Shown here: piece by piece, positions 19,850 through 30,859 of the stretch
Layout: each line of letters begins with the position of its first letter
How positions within the stretch are numbered: the first letter of the stretch is position 1
Assembly: GCA_902702965.1 (NCBI GenBank)
Contig: CACRXP010000569.1
Location: forward strand, 321,462 to 385,461
Source: Spirometra erinaceieuropaei
Lineage: Eukaryota; Platyhelminthes; Cestoda; Diphyllobothriidea; Diphyllobothriidae
Direction: 5' to 3'
Length of the DNA: 64,000 nucleotides
Translations under genes and position numbers: made by a program
Notes under the pieces: model-generated
What the model saw: the letters and a program-made list of their open reading frames with translations, nothing else
The model's database searches: none
What the model was told of the DNA's origin: nothing

Positions 19850-22800
19850 GTCAGTAAGTCGCCATCCTGCCATACATTCGTTCAGAAGTTAGAATATTTA
19901 CGAATGTTTAAAGTACGAGGTTTGCGCTAGCAGCTGAGATTTTCCTTTTGCAGGGGTCCAACGAAGCCTTTTTAGGGACATTTTTCCCAGTGTTTTGACT
20001 TTTTGTTTTTTTTCCAGTCCGGGAACTATTTGCCACTGAACTTTCGAGTTATTGTCGGTGCATTTTATGAACGGCCCTCTTCACAAAAATAAAGCAACTT
20101 GCAAGTAATAAAGGGCCGGTGTAAAAAGATTGCAGACTACTTCTTTTCTTAAGTCAGTTTATTAAGGGAATGAGGCTTTCGCCCTTGAGCTCCCTATTCA
20201 TATCGATAAACAGAAATAAAGCCATCAATTACATCAGCAAATGCGAAAAGTTAAAAAGTTAGCGGTAAGTGTGAGCTAGGCGCAAACTGCCGCCGCTAAA
20301 ACAATCATTATTATATGTACAGTAGGTTCTCAAAAAATGAGCATCTAGTCTGCACTTAAAGGATTTGACATTTTCGGAANNNNNNNNNNNNNNNNNNNNN
20401 NNNNNNNNNNNNNNNNNNNNNNNNNNNNNNNNNNNNNNNNNNNNNNNNNNNNNNNNNNNNNNNNNNNNNNNNNNNNNNNNNNNNNNNNNNNNNNNNNNNN
20501 NNNNNNNNNNNNNNNNNNNNNNNNNNNNNNNNNNNNNNNNNNNNNNNNNNNNNNNNNNNNNNNNNNNNNNNNNNNNNNNNNNNNNNNNNNNNNTGAACCT
20601 GCGCAGAAAGAATAACTTGGTCGGAAATTGACAGCTATTTACAGTCGCCCGAGGTTATCCTTTCTACTCTGTCGTTCCAGTGTGAAACACATGCTCGCAG
20701 GTCTCCTTTCAGTTACCCACAGCATCAGTTATCGATATCTTTACAGGACTTAACGATTTTAGAGACTGTATGGTAGCCGTTACTCGACCTATACTTTATT
20801 GATTTGAAAGAACACTTGAGACGACTAAGTTATACTGAACAAACCACGTAGTTCTCAACTGGATCTCCAGTTGTTCTGCTAGGCAGACCTGTGCAATCCA
20901 GCCTACATTCCTCCGCAAAGTATCTTACTTAAAATAAGTCTGTGCTGTGGACACTGCCCAGCAGTTATGACTGTGAGTGCACTGCTTAGCAGACCCCATT
21001 TGCTTTCTAATGCGCAATGAAGTCGGGCCTGTCTGTCGGGGCGTTTAGTCATCGGCGACCAGACTTGATGAGTCACTGCCTAAAATCACCCCAGGTATTC
21101 CTAGGGTCGTTGGAACTGTTGGCGCTCAATGCCTTCCTAGGGATCCAAACTGTAGCTGGATGGCGTCTTACATGCTCCCGACTAACTCGTCCTGAAAACA
21201 ACTGTCCGCACAACTTTTCTGGCCAAACAGACAATCCCTGTTCGAACACCAACTTCTCGACTTTTTTGGCAACTAGAGCAATTTTTAACTAAGGCCCGTA
21301 ATCTTTTCCTCGTAAGCCCTCCTCCTGCGCGCCCTCCACGAAGTTTCTATAACGTGTGTGAAACGGTTTAATTTTCATCTCCTCCATGCAACCTACTTGG
21401 GAGATATTGCTGCTTACGCTGTAGTGAACCGAGTTTCGGAAACAAGGCCTCGACCCTTCTGGCCGAAATGCCGTTTGAAAAGTTAGCAGTATTGTTTTTA
21501 GTAAGTACGAGAGCCAATCAAATCCCTGGGAGGTATGGTGAATATTCGATTTCGCCATGAGTGTTGTTATTTTCTTCTCTTCCAGACCAGATAACGATGG
21601 ATGCCCTTGAGCAATACCGTCTTGACAATGATCTCGACGAGTCCTTTATAAATGTAAGTCTACACTCACGTTGGTCTTTGTACCTTAAATTTACCCTATT
21701 GGGTTTTCGAGTCAGTTTTCACTAATTGTCGTCTTATTATCAGGCAAAATTTCCGAGACGTCATTGTATTTTCCGTATTGATGGCACGTTTTCTCCAAGA
21801 GAGTATAGCCGACATTATAGACTTAATTTCTGAGGTTTGGACTTTATTTTGCCCCTCAGCTCTACCAGAATTCCATCTTTGTTAGGTGTTCGCTTGCTTA
21901 AAAAACAGGGTTCCTTGCGCCGTCCTCGCTTAGCCACCGTACCCGATGGAAGCTTGGTAAGAGTCAGGTCGATCTCAGTACAGTCCAACTGGTGTGCTTC
22001 TAACTGCTTACGACGCCTGATATGTCATGTTTTGAAGGACTGCCAACGACAACATAACCTGTTCTTTGAAGCCGGGTAGCAGTATCTCCTTCCTAATATT
22101 GTTTATACTCTAAATCTTACACATGTTACATTCTCAATGTGTGAAGTCCTGCGGGTACCACACGTGACACAGAGGCCAACCCCCCGTCGTTATTCTGCTC
22201 AGTGTCATTACCATTTGCTTTGACTCCGTCTTACCACTGGAATACTCTGCTAGCGGGATGTGTGGAGCCAGTGACCCTCAATCCGTTTGCATTATAATGA
22301 AATTCCATGCAGGATATAGATATATGCACTATCCAGCACTTTGGCACAAGACCGCCTCTAATAGGGAATGGTTTTACGGGTGGAACTCTACAGCCCTACC
22401 GAAAATTTACTGGCTACTCCGTTTCCGGACCGCTGACCTGGTCCTTTCTTGAAAATGGGTGCTCTGCGTTTTCGTTAAGAGATCGCGCGGTTTTCTACTG
22501 GCTGATTGTACTGCACGGGGTTGAATTTAGAGTAACTAAATGCATTAAAACAAGCTTATGACCTGAATGCGATTTTCCGGCTTGCCACATAATTTCAACC
22601 GCATCAACCCACCCGTAAAATCCCTTTTACTGCCCGCATTATGGACGGTTATTCGCCAGTGTTGGGGGAGGGGGGGGGGCGTTTGTATACTCATATGCGA
22701 CCAAATTCCCGCTCAAATCACATTCAGGATCCATGGTACCTCTTTAATCCGGTAGACAAACTTCCGAATTTGACCCTTTTAATTTACATCTTTTAAAATT

Positions 22801-25800
22801 TGTTTGTTGCAAATGTACGTCACTTAATTGAAAGTTCAAGGAATTACAAATTTGCGCTTCTGATTGATTTCGCTCCTCTGGAAAACCAAGAGCCACGTCT
22901 GTTGTGAGCGTCCTATGCACTGGTTTAGACGAACAATGAGACAACAAATTCGGTTCTTCTTATAACTGTTGCCATTTGCGTCCTGAGCGCACTATTCGGC
23001 GTGATTTTCACGCATCACGGGTCGGTTGGAAAGAAGCAGATGTGTGCGGTGTTTGCAACCGTCGAAAAATGCCGCATGACCTGACAAGTAGCAAGAGATG
23101 CCGTCATTGTATCGCTGGCTCTGTGTCGTGACAGAGCGGTTTGCTTGGTTAAGTTGCCTCAGTGGTTATCACCTGCCTACATTTGCTAGCTGAACAGGAC
23201 TCGATACAGTTCGCACCTCCCCCTACGCTTGAAATCAGAACTTGTTGAACACTACAATGGAGAACTGTTTGCTAGTCTGTTAGGGACTTGGTCAGCAAAT
23301 GCTGACAGTGGGAGAGTCGAATACCCACGCGAAATCCTCAGTGGGGCCGGTTCCTGTAGTCTTGTGCCAAGTGGAAATAGAGTCAAAAATAGATAGCCGG
23401 CAATGTTAATTAAAACTTCGGGCAACAAACATTCCTCCCTAAGATTAAATATTCCCTACTATTAAATAATATTTTGTTCTCATGAGACATTTGCAGGCTT
23501 TCATATTTTTTTCCTGGAAATAAGGGTGATTCACCTTCTACCCCATCCACAGCAATGGAAGAAACTTTTCGACCCCAATAATACTGGCGTCATTACTTTG
23601 CAAACCTTCTGCGATGTATTAGGGTTGGAACTCGCCGAAGTCCAGGAGGAGTAAGTTGTTACGTAATTTTATATGGTTTGAAAGTTGTTTGAATTTATTT
23701 CAAGGAACTTTCTTTGAGGGCGGCTAGCGTTTTCTCATGTTCAGAGGAGCTCTAACTCAAAAGCAGCTCAGTTATATTAATAGTTTTTGATAATTTTCTG
23801 ATTAATACTACCATGCTGCGTATGGATAGTTAAAAGGTTAACTAATGGTTTTATAGCGATTTTGGACTGTTTCTGGTTTGTTAAACTCGTTATTCCTTTG
23901 GTTCACGTTTTAGCCGGGAGAAATTCACGGCAGCTGCCTTGCCTCCTACGGTACCACAGGGGATCCTTCAAATCGCAGAGGATATGGATCTCCAACGAAG
24001 AATAGAGATATTCGAGCTTGTGAAAGAGGCGGAAGAGAAGAATGGAAACTGTGAACGTGTATGTTTTGGTTTTCTGGGTCTTTCACCTTTGCACTTATCT
24101 GTAAGATTATTCAAAATGCGCAAGTTTTGTTCCAATTATGCGATTTAAGTGCTAATGATACTTAAACATGGAAGACTATACCTAACAGTAGGTAAGTGAC
24201 ATGTTGGTGAGCATTTCAGCTACAGGCCCGACATCTTACCATCGTTTATCTGGACTTAAATTTATAGCCTCCGTCGTTTTCACCATCGGTTGGTGGGATC
24301 GAAACCCAATATCTGAAGTTAAATGTACGCGAAGACGCTAAGTTCTGGTGTAGATGGAGACGAAACATCAGTCGAAAGATGTCAAGAAAGACTTATATGA
24401 ACCCTTATCTCGTCGCTTAGTTTCGGCTCTTGTTCGAGCAGGAATTGGCGCACACCGATCCATTGGGCATGACTGGTTGACGATGGCTATTAAACCAGAA
24501 ACAACCATCCTCGGTTAGTCACACCCTCCGGAAGGAAATAAAGTTGTACAGCATGTATGTGATCCACCTTGCCAGTGATGATATGGCATTTGACACGTCA
24601 CATATGAGAGCATGCACATCTCACGTAAGTGAGAAGCGTGTTCTTTGGTGTAACCGGATATATAAAGTTGGTTCAGGTCGCGAAGGGCACGAATGTGCAT
24701 CTGCATAGCCCAACTGTAATCCTGGGTTAGCTATCTGAAGAGCCGTATCTCCAAATTTCAACATTGTGACTTCTGCCAGAAAGCTAGATATAGATGAGCC
24801 CATAGAAGCGTGTTTTATTGGTTTTGGTGAAGGAAAATTGGTTTTTAGACAATGTCCTAGAAATGAATTAAAGCATCCACGGGCACACCCTTGGTGTAGG
24901 TCTGAATGGGTTCGTCGGTGCAGTGATTTGCAAAATCCAGCGGACTTGGGATGAAGAGGGGGATAACGTCAAGTGATACCATTACCTCGTCAGTTGCAAC
25001 TTTAATTCCCCCTAGTTTGTTTCGAAACTGTTTTCAGTCCTCGGCGGAGGTTTCAAGGATTGCTAACATTTGATACACACGTGACAGTTCGACCGTTGCG
25101 GACGACGACGCCTACCATGTGCCCCACTGAGTTGACGGGGACGCTGACTTGCTCTCGAATTAGTTTATAGTGAGACATACAAAACATCTACACTCTCTCC
25201 CTCGCCTACTTTGCTCTATGGCAAGACAATATTAAACCGACAGGAGGTGCCCACAGGTGCAGTGGGCGACAAGGCTAAACTGTCCGTTTTCACGTGCCGC
25301 ACACCGCATAGCACCCACTACATATACTAGGCTTCTCTTGGAGCAGTTCAGATCTCACATGTTTTGGAGTTGGTGATAGGTTTGTTACGAGTGGATGTTC
25401 AGGCACCAGTCACCGTTTCGCCATTCGCAGTGCGATGGGTCCGCAAGTGATTGGTCAGTCCTATACGCAGTTTATAAGTGCGGCCGCAATGTAAACAGGT
25501 TGGAAGTGAGTCCACAGTGCTGGTGGGAGTGACGGAACGGAGGGGGGTCTGCTTATAAGTGGCACTGTTTTTGTTGTTTTCTCAGACGAAATCAGGGTTG
25601 GTCGTTTTGACATTAACCTGGGCTCGCAGATGTCAAACGGGGCCTATCCGTGCCCGAAATTTACGTCGACGGTGTGTACGCGAATGGCAGATTGCTTGCG
25701 TCGTTGGTTCGCGACACCTGAGTCTTGCGAGCCTCTCCTTTGTCTCTGGCAGCGGCTATTCGGTTACCTTCGAAAGTGGCTGTTTTAGTTTTTACGCCAA

Positions 25801-28800
25801 TGCACCAGGCCCTCTTATCTCGGACGAGGCCCACTCAGGCCTCGGTTGATTTATAGGTGCTTAAGGGAGGTCTTTAAGGTTCCTTGAAACGTAACCTTTG
25901 TCCGCCTTTTCTGTAAAAACTTATGCCTACCTCGGTGGAAAATAGCCGCTTAGGCAGGGGCTTATCATCCGTTCTTGACATGGTCACCTCATCGCACACG
26001 TGTTTGCCTCAACATGACAGAAATACTGATAACTCCGGCGCTTTCGAAGGTTTCGGTGTCGGGGATCCTTTTATGCCATTTCACTTTCACCATTCTGCGG
26101 AAGCAACTAAGATGTATATGATTGAAGTCTTTTATTTGGCCATCTTAAGCTGTCCAGTTCTCCGCCCCGTACAAGAACGTAGTCGGAACAAAAGCCCTGA
26201 AAATTTGCAGTTTCGTGTTGGGAAGAACGCTACTATAATTTGTTAAAGGCTTGGCGTACTTCGGGGATTCGATTCGCAATTTCGCCGTCTATCTTGATGT
26301 TTTTTTTGATATGGTGTTCTCCTGGTACGCGAATTTTCCTACTGATGTGAGGCAATTTCCATTGGCACTGATCCTGAGTTCATTGTAATCATCACTTAGC
26401 GCCGGTTGGTGCATGACCACTGTCTTCTTCGTGCCGGCTGTCAGTCCGGAGTTGGGGCAACAGGAAGCAAAGAGGTCCACACTCCGCCGCATGTCCTCTT
26501 CCGTTTTGGCGATTAACGCGCAGTCATCCGTGAACAGAAGGTCGTGGACACAGGCCTTATAAACTCGTGTAGATGTCTGCATTGTGATGGATGTTAGGCA
26601 TTTGTCCGTTAGTTCGATAGGCGATGTCTTTTCCTGGTTGCCTCTCGTGGTAGGCATCTATCCGCATGCTGAGGATCATAAATGGGACAGTCTATTACGC
26701 ACAGGCCTGTAGGTGGTGACTGCCGCTGCTGTTGCAGCAGCCGGCCCGTGGCGACCTAGTGCATCCTTTCAATAAGCCTGGTCTGGGCCGTCGCGGTCAT
26801 TGAAGTCATTGGGAAAAAAACAATTTGTCTGCCTTCCGCTAGGAGAACGTGCTGGCTTTTGTAAGACTTATTCTTCAGGTTACCGAAACTAGTCATTGGG
26901 GTGGGGAAGGGGGACGGAGGAGGAATGGGGATTGGGCGTAGACAATGACGACGGTGGCGAATTTGTTTCCGTAGGGAGGCAGACGCAGAGTCATTAGAGA
27001 GATGTTAGCCTCCTGTGCAGGCGGGGCCGCCGCCACTCGAAGTAATTTTTGGCGGCGAAGGTGACTCCTATGTTCCTGGATTTCGGCGCCGCTCTCTGTA
27101 ATTGTCCCTGTTGGGAGTAGAGGGCCTAGCTGAATGACAGTTTTCGTCATTTTGCGGACTGGGTTGTCTTCCTTTACGCGTCATTACTCAGCGGACTGCC
27201 TAAAGACGGTTGAACAATTCAGGCTGCTAAATAAGCAGTATCACTCAGAGTGACTTGGTCGCAGTGCTAAGATGGTCCGAATCAACGTAGGATGCCTATG
27301 GGATTGCCCACCATCCCCTCCGTAAGACTCTGTTTGGGGTTGGGGATGGAGGATGGGAACTACTGGGTGTGAGGATTCACGCTGGATATTCTAATCTGGC
27401 TTAGTCCTCTATCAAGGACGGTTACTGGAGCGTGGGGGCCGTAATGGGCACAGCTTCCTGGAGCCACAGATGAGAGATGGAGGCCGGAGCGAGACGAAGT
27501 TGAAGTATCCACTAGGCTCATCAATGCATTTGTTCGAACTCGTCAATGTAATGTTTATATTTACTTTCTACGACTGCGGTTGTGCCTGTTCTAGTCGGGC
27601 TAGATGGTACGTGGTTAATTTTTGCAGTTTATATGTGACTCGGTACTCTCGTCGGTTCCTTGTCGGACTGCTGCTATCCAACCGCACCGATGAACCGGAA
27701 GTGACTGTATGACTGCAGTTTGTGTCCCCGCCCAGACATACGTGCACCCGGACACTTTTCCGAATTGACACACAGTACAGCCCGGTAAGGTGTGCCTGTC
27801 TGTTAGCTTAGCTCTGGGACCACCCGATAGTTCTAGCGCGGTGGGTAATGGGACGACTTTTGCTGAGGCCTATCTGCGCAATAAGCAGGCCCTTGAGTCT
27901 GAAATAAACAACCATGGCCCGTTCGGTATCGATTCAGCAAATCGGTTATCCATAAGTATCTCAAGCCATAGCGATATTACGACTAGGCGAATGCTGCCAG
28001 CCATCATTTACTGTTTTCTTCGCCGTCGTCCGACACAATTTTGGGATCTTAACCTGGTGTGTCGGATCACAAATGTAAGCGTCTACCTTAAAATCCAAAA
28101 CCTACATTAAGTCACTGCTCTATCAAACCACCCCAAGCCATTGCATCCGACGGGGTATTTGACTGACGGGAAGGCTACTGTTCGTACGCTCTGGTTGGAC
28201 TTGATGGGGACTCACAGCACCGAGAGGAGGAATTTCCTGTCAGATAACAGCGCAGGGCAACACAAAATGAAAAGTTAGAAGAGACTAGGCACCTGTGGCT
28301 GCTTTGCCTCTCCCGTGAATGCTCCCGCAACCTTATAAGCGAGTACCTGTGCGGAAGACGCAAGCACCGCTGAGAGTCGAAAGCCGAGCTTGGAATAATT
28401 CGCCCGTTGTCCTGTATAATAAACGTCTCAGAACCCCCGAACGTGTGGTAGGACCAATGATCGTGGGTCCTCGGACATCATCCTGAATCAGCTCGTCGTC
28501 TGCCCATACAGCCCAAGGATCAGTTGCTACTTGGAGGCATATAATCAAATTATCCGTCAAGGCAACTGCCCTAATTTATCAGGCGGTAAATCTCGGAATA
28601 TGTATCATGATCACTACCATCAGATTCTTAGTTTGCTTCCAGAGGTCGTCTTTTTGGTGGGACAAGTTGGACTGCATATAAAGTTTTTCCCTGCACATTC
28701 ATTAAAAATTGTCACACATAAGTGGTACGCGCATACGTACCGGCATCAACGCGAACACGCACGCACATTGAGACCGGCAACTGCAACAGCCCCAGCACAC

Positions 28801-30693
28801 AAGTGCTGCTGCCACCAGTTTACCGCCCCGCATCTTTCAAGGACTGCGTGATCAGCACCTTGCTCCCGTTCTCAACTTGCGCATTCGTGACCTTGTTTTT
28901 GTAGAAATACTCTCGAGGCGCTCTGAATGGCCCTCCATCAAAATTAAAACCACAGGTACCTGAGTGACCGCACGTGCAATACTCTAGGTAGCATGACTTT
29001 GTAGCCTCGTCTTGACAAAAACCTCCCCACTGGCACATTTTGCATGCTCTATGAACGCGTCAGATGGTTGCCGAATTTCTGTGCCGATCTTTCTACCGTT
29101 CATCTTTTATGCTATCAAACCAACTCGAGGACTTTACTTTCCTTCATATTTCTGGCACGCTGTCGAACGATGTAACTCTGAATCAAATCCCCCTCTCAAG
29201 AGAACTTACAAATTTGAATTTGCAAGCCATCACAGTCTGCAGCAAGAGGTTAACCGTTGGTTTTTCGCAAGTAGAGACAGAAAGCAGAAGACGTCCGATC
29301 TCATTATTTTATTCCTGTCGCAATCAAAACTGACTTTTGGGATCGTTGAAAGGCAGATCAGCTCAAGACAACTATGTTAAGGTAATATCTAACAGAACCT
29401 AACTCCGGCAGATTCATTGTATCCGGCGAGCGCTTGGATGGTTTTAAGTAGAATATTTTTAACGAGATCTCGAAATTGGACTAGTTTCCGTGACTCTGCC
29501 GCGTGATGTGGCAACAACCGCTTGTCAAACTTTCCTTGAAGCCGTAATTGACTTGGAGGTTACATTAATTGGACACTGTAAAATTTGTTTTTGGTGTTTG
29601 TCATCCGTCACTCTTCAGCACAGAAAACATGACTCGCACCTTGTCAACCAGCGGCTCGTAAGCTATAACACGATTGTGACTAATCCGACCGGAGTTCTAG
29701 TCTCAAACGTGCCTATAAAGCCATTCGCAACCGTTTAGCAAGAAAATTCCTTTGATGGGCGTGACAACTCCACTCATTAAAATCCTGTGGTTGTGGTGCC
29801 TGGCTGACTATTTACTTGCACTTATTTCATGTGTATGACCTGGAAATTCATTGTGTCAGACAATCCTTTAAGAGGCTGTTTTCTCACCGAGGTTTTAAAG
29901 GCCAAGCAGGACTCGCGTAGCACATTTTTCACTTACCAATAGTAGTTCGGCACCCGTTGATGGTTCGGAAGATAACATAAAGTCTATTTATTTCTCCCAC
30001 CCCCCCCTCAAGAAGTAGCTTGTCCGCCATTGGTAGGATTGTGTTGGCTTCCGAAAACATAGTAGTCTGCCTAAACGAGATCAGGATAACAAGTATATAT
30101 AGGCGGGTTTCATCTATCCAAACACAAAAAAGTTGTCTACACGAAGAGCGCTTTGGGTTAGACACAGAAATAGATGCCCCCGCGTATTGCAGGCGACCTT
30201 GCGCTAAATTCCGCGGGGAGTACCTATTCCCGCGTCCTATCACCCTTTGTTTCAGACTGAGTGGAAAGTTTTGGTGGGATTACGTTTTATTGCCAGTTGT
30301 CAGGCTGTAACTGAAACTGATGTCTAACACACTAATGAAAATCTATGTTTTCTTCCTTCGAAGTCTGCTTATAAAACACTATTTGTTGTACAGTACTGAA
30401 GTGTTAGGCGTGTTGTGCGCATGTTTAAGATGAGGTTATTTGGCAATTCAGTGTGTGTTTTCGCGTTCATTTGCTTCAAAAATTGCTCCATTCCGACTAA
30501 GTTTCTGTTTTTTTATTAAATGCAGGACATTGTGAAGTGGCTAAAACTACTTTTGGACGAGAAGTACGGACGTGCCTGGCACGTGTTTGTTATCCGCGGG
30601 CAGTACTATGCCTACTACTCCTACGAAGCTGGAAATTCATACTGCTTCAAGAAGGACAAGCGAATCTATGTTGTCTTCAAAACGCCCGTTTAA
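19801..30693 (+). CDS. Tegumental-allergen-like EF-hand / dynein light chain protein (five exons)
   Basis: Five exons join in frame: 19801-19849, 21586-21653, 23553-23650, 23914-24058, 30526-30693, giving 175 residues. Residues 12-23 (DKDHTDQITMDA) and 46-57 (DPNNTGVITLQT) are EF-hand loops; both lack the usual acidic residue at loop position 12, so calcium binding is doubtful. Residues about 85-175 are a dynein-light-chain (DLC) fold, with ERDIVKWLKLLLDEKYGRAW matching the family's core helix and first strand. This EF-hand plus DLC architecture is the flatworm TAL/tegumental antigen family (about 190 residues), found at the parasite surface and thought to link membrane or vesicles to the cytoskeleton. 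The start ATG has a strong context (ACCGCCATGG). Exon 1 to 2 splicing is the least certain. Introns are 1736, 1899, 263 and 6467 bases. It is a host antigen-type protein, not a toxin. Confidence 0.85.
20148..20379 (-). mobile_element. LINE-B 3' end (copy B1) in TAL intron 1
   Basis: The complement of the 3' end of LINE-B copy B3 (51131-51363): shared blocks include GCGGCGGCAGTTTGCGCC, CATTTGCTGATGTAATTGAT and AGGGAGCTCAAGGGCGAAAG. It carries the last RT codons (SVKSFKCRLDAHF) and 3' UTR. It runs into the assembly gap at 20380 and is not found beyond it, so its 5' end lies in the gap. Close similarity to B3 suggests recent activity of this subfamily. Confidence 0.9.
20380..20593. other. Assembly gap (214 Ns)
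   Basis: Unknown bases inside TAL intron 1, directly abutting a LINE-B fragment, as expected where a repeat blocks assembly. No exon is needed from the gap to keep the TAL frame. Confidence 0.98.
21586..21653 (+). CDS. TAL gene exon 2
   Basis: Preceded by a pyrimidine-rich acceptor (TTCTTCTCTTCCAG) and followed by GTAAGT. Codes QITMDALEQYRLDNDLDESF plus Ile-Asn, the second half of EF-hand loop 1 and its exiting helix. Enters in phase 1 and ends in phase 0. Confidence 0.88.
23553..23650 (+). CDS. TAL gene exon 3 (EF-hand 2)
   Basis: The acceptor is CCCCATCCACAG and the donor GTAAGT. Codes QWKKLFDPNNTGVITLQTFC then DVLGLELAEVQE, the second EF-hand. Begins in phase 0 and ends in phase 2. The strongest single exon for identifying the family. 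Confidence 0.92.
23914..24058 (+). CDS. TAL gene exon 4 (linker and start of DLC domain)
   Basis: The acceptor is TCACGTTTTAG. Codes REKFTAAALPPTVPQGILQI, AEDMDLQRRIEIFELVKEAE and EKNGNCER, the amphipathic helix that opens a dynein light chain fold. The donor GTATGT at 24059 gives phase 0, which matches exon 5; an overlapping GT two bases earlier would break the frame. Confidence 0.9.
25550..27170 (-). mobile_element. RTE-type LINE copy RTE-3, in TAL intron 4
   Basis: - strand pieces: endonuclease (27150-26893, LMTLRLPPYGNKFATVVIVY), linker-like sequence (about 26880-26690, matching 9540-9720), RT palm (26657-26289, VHDLLFTDDCALIAKTEEDM and TAGTKKTVVMHQPALSDDY), thumb (about 26230-26050) and C-terminal region (about 25870-25550, which matches 6845-7150). 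Most of the fingers region is missing, an internal deletion. The catalytic box is FTDD. Antisense to the host gene. Confidence 0.8.
26289..26657 (-). pseudogene. RTE-3 reverse transcriptase fragment
   Basis: A 122-codon frame with RT motif C as LLFTDDCALIAKTEEDMRRS and the following TKKTVVMHQPALSDD, the part of an RTE reverse transcriptase just after the catalytic aspartates. The N-terminal half of the RT is absent upstream, so the frame is a fragment. Its start Met is incidental. Confidence 0.8.
30155..30244. mobile_element. Miniature MITE copy 3, lacking the telomere-like core
   Basis: The left end TTAGACACAGAAATAGATGC and the complemented right end with GACGCGGGAATAGG form terminal inverted repeats, and the inner CCGCGTATTGCAGGCGACCT matches the element at 15251. 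The telomere-like interior of the other copies is missing, leaving about 80 bases. It lies 280 bases upstream of TAL exon 5. Confidence 0.6.
30526..30693 (+). CDS. TAL gene exon 5 (DLC core and stop)
   Basis: Codes 55 residues: DIVKWLKLLLDEKYGRAWHV, FVIRGQYYAYYSYEAGNSYC and FKKDKRIYVVFKTPV, then TAA. It aligns along its length with the C-terminal two thirds of a dynein light chain, including the DEKYGRAWH helix-strand junction and the final strand IYVVFK. A poly(A) signal follows. Confidence 0.92.
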   Translation, partial: DIVKWLKLLLDEKYGRAWHVFVIRGQYYAYYSYEAGNSYCFKKDKRIYVVFKTPV

Positions 30694-30850
30694 TTTCAGC
30701 CTAACCTTCCAACCCGCGCCTGTTTACTGCCTGTTTCACCCATCCCGACATTTACTTTGGGCCCAATTGTATTTTGAGCTATTTCAGCGCAAACTGCTAG
30801 GAAATCTGTTCTCGTTGGTTCTGCTGTCTGTTAGCAATTTCACGCCGTTT

Positions 30851-30856
30851 AATAAA
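30851..30856 (+). terminator. Poly(A) signal of the TAL gene
   Basis: AATAAA 158 bases after the TAL stop codon. The only canonical hexamer close to the stop, so the likely cleavage signal. Confidence 0.65.
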
Positions 30857-30859
30857 TTA

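Larger units (their letters stand above)
24059..30525 (+). other. TAL intron 4 (6.5 kb)
   Basis: Bounded by donor GTATGT and acceptor TTTTTTTATTAAATGCAG. It holds an RTE fragment (25550-27170) and a miniature MITE (30155-30244). The rest, including 24060-25550 and 27170-30150, has no recognised gene; open frames there are short and featureless. Confidence 0.8.

Noticed and set aside
20365..20631. Open frame of 88 codons, + strand
   Set aside because: It is open only because it spans the run of Ns; no coding evidence.
24271..24310. B-box-like GGGTTTCGATCCC on the - strand
   Set aside because: No A box at the right distance and no cloverleaf; too weak to call a tRNA or SINE.
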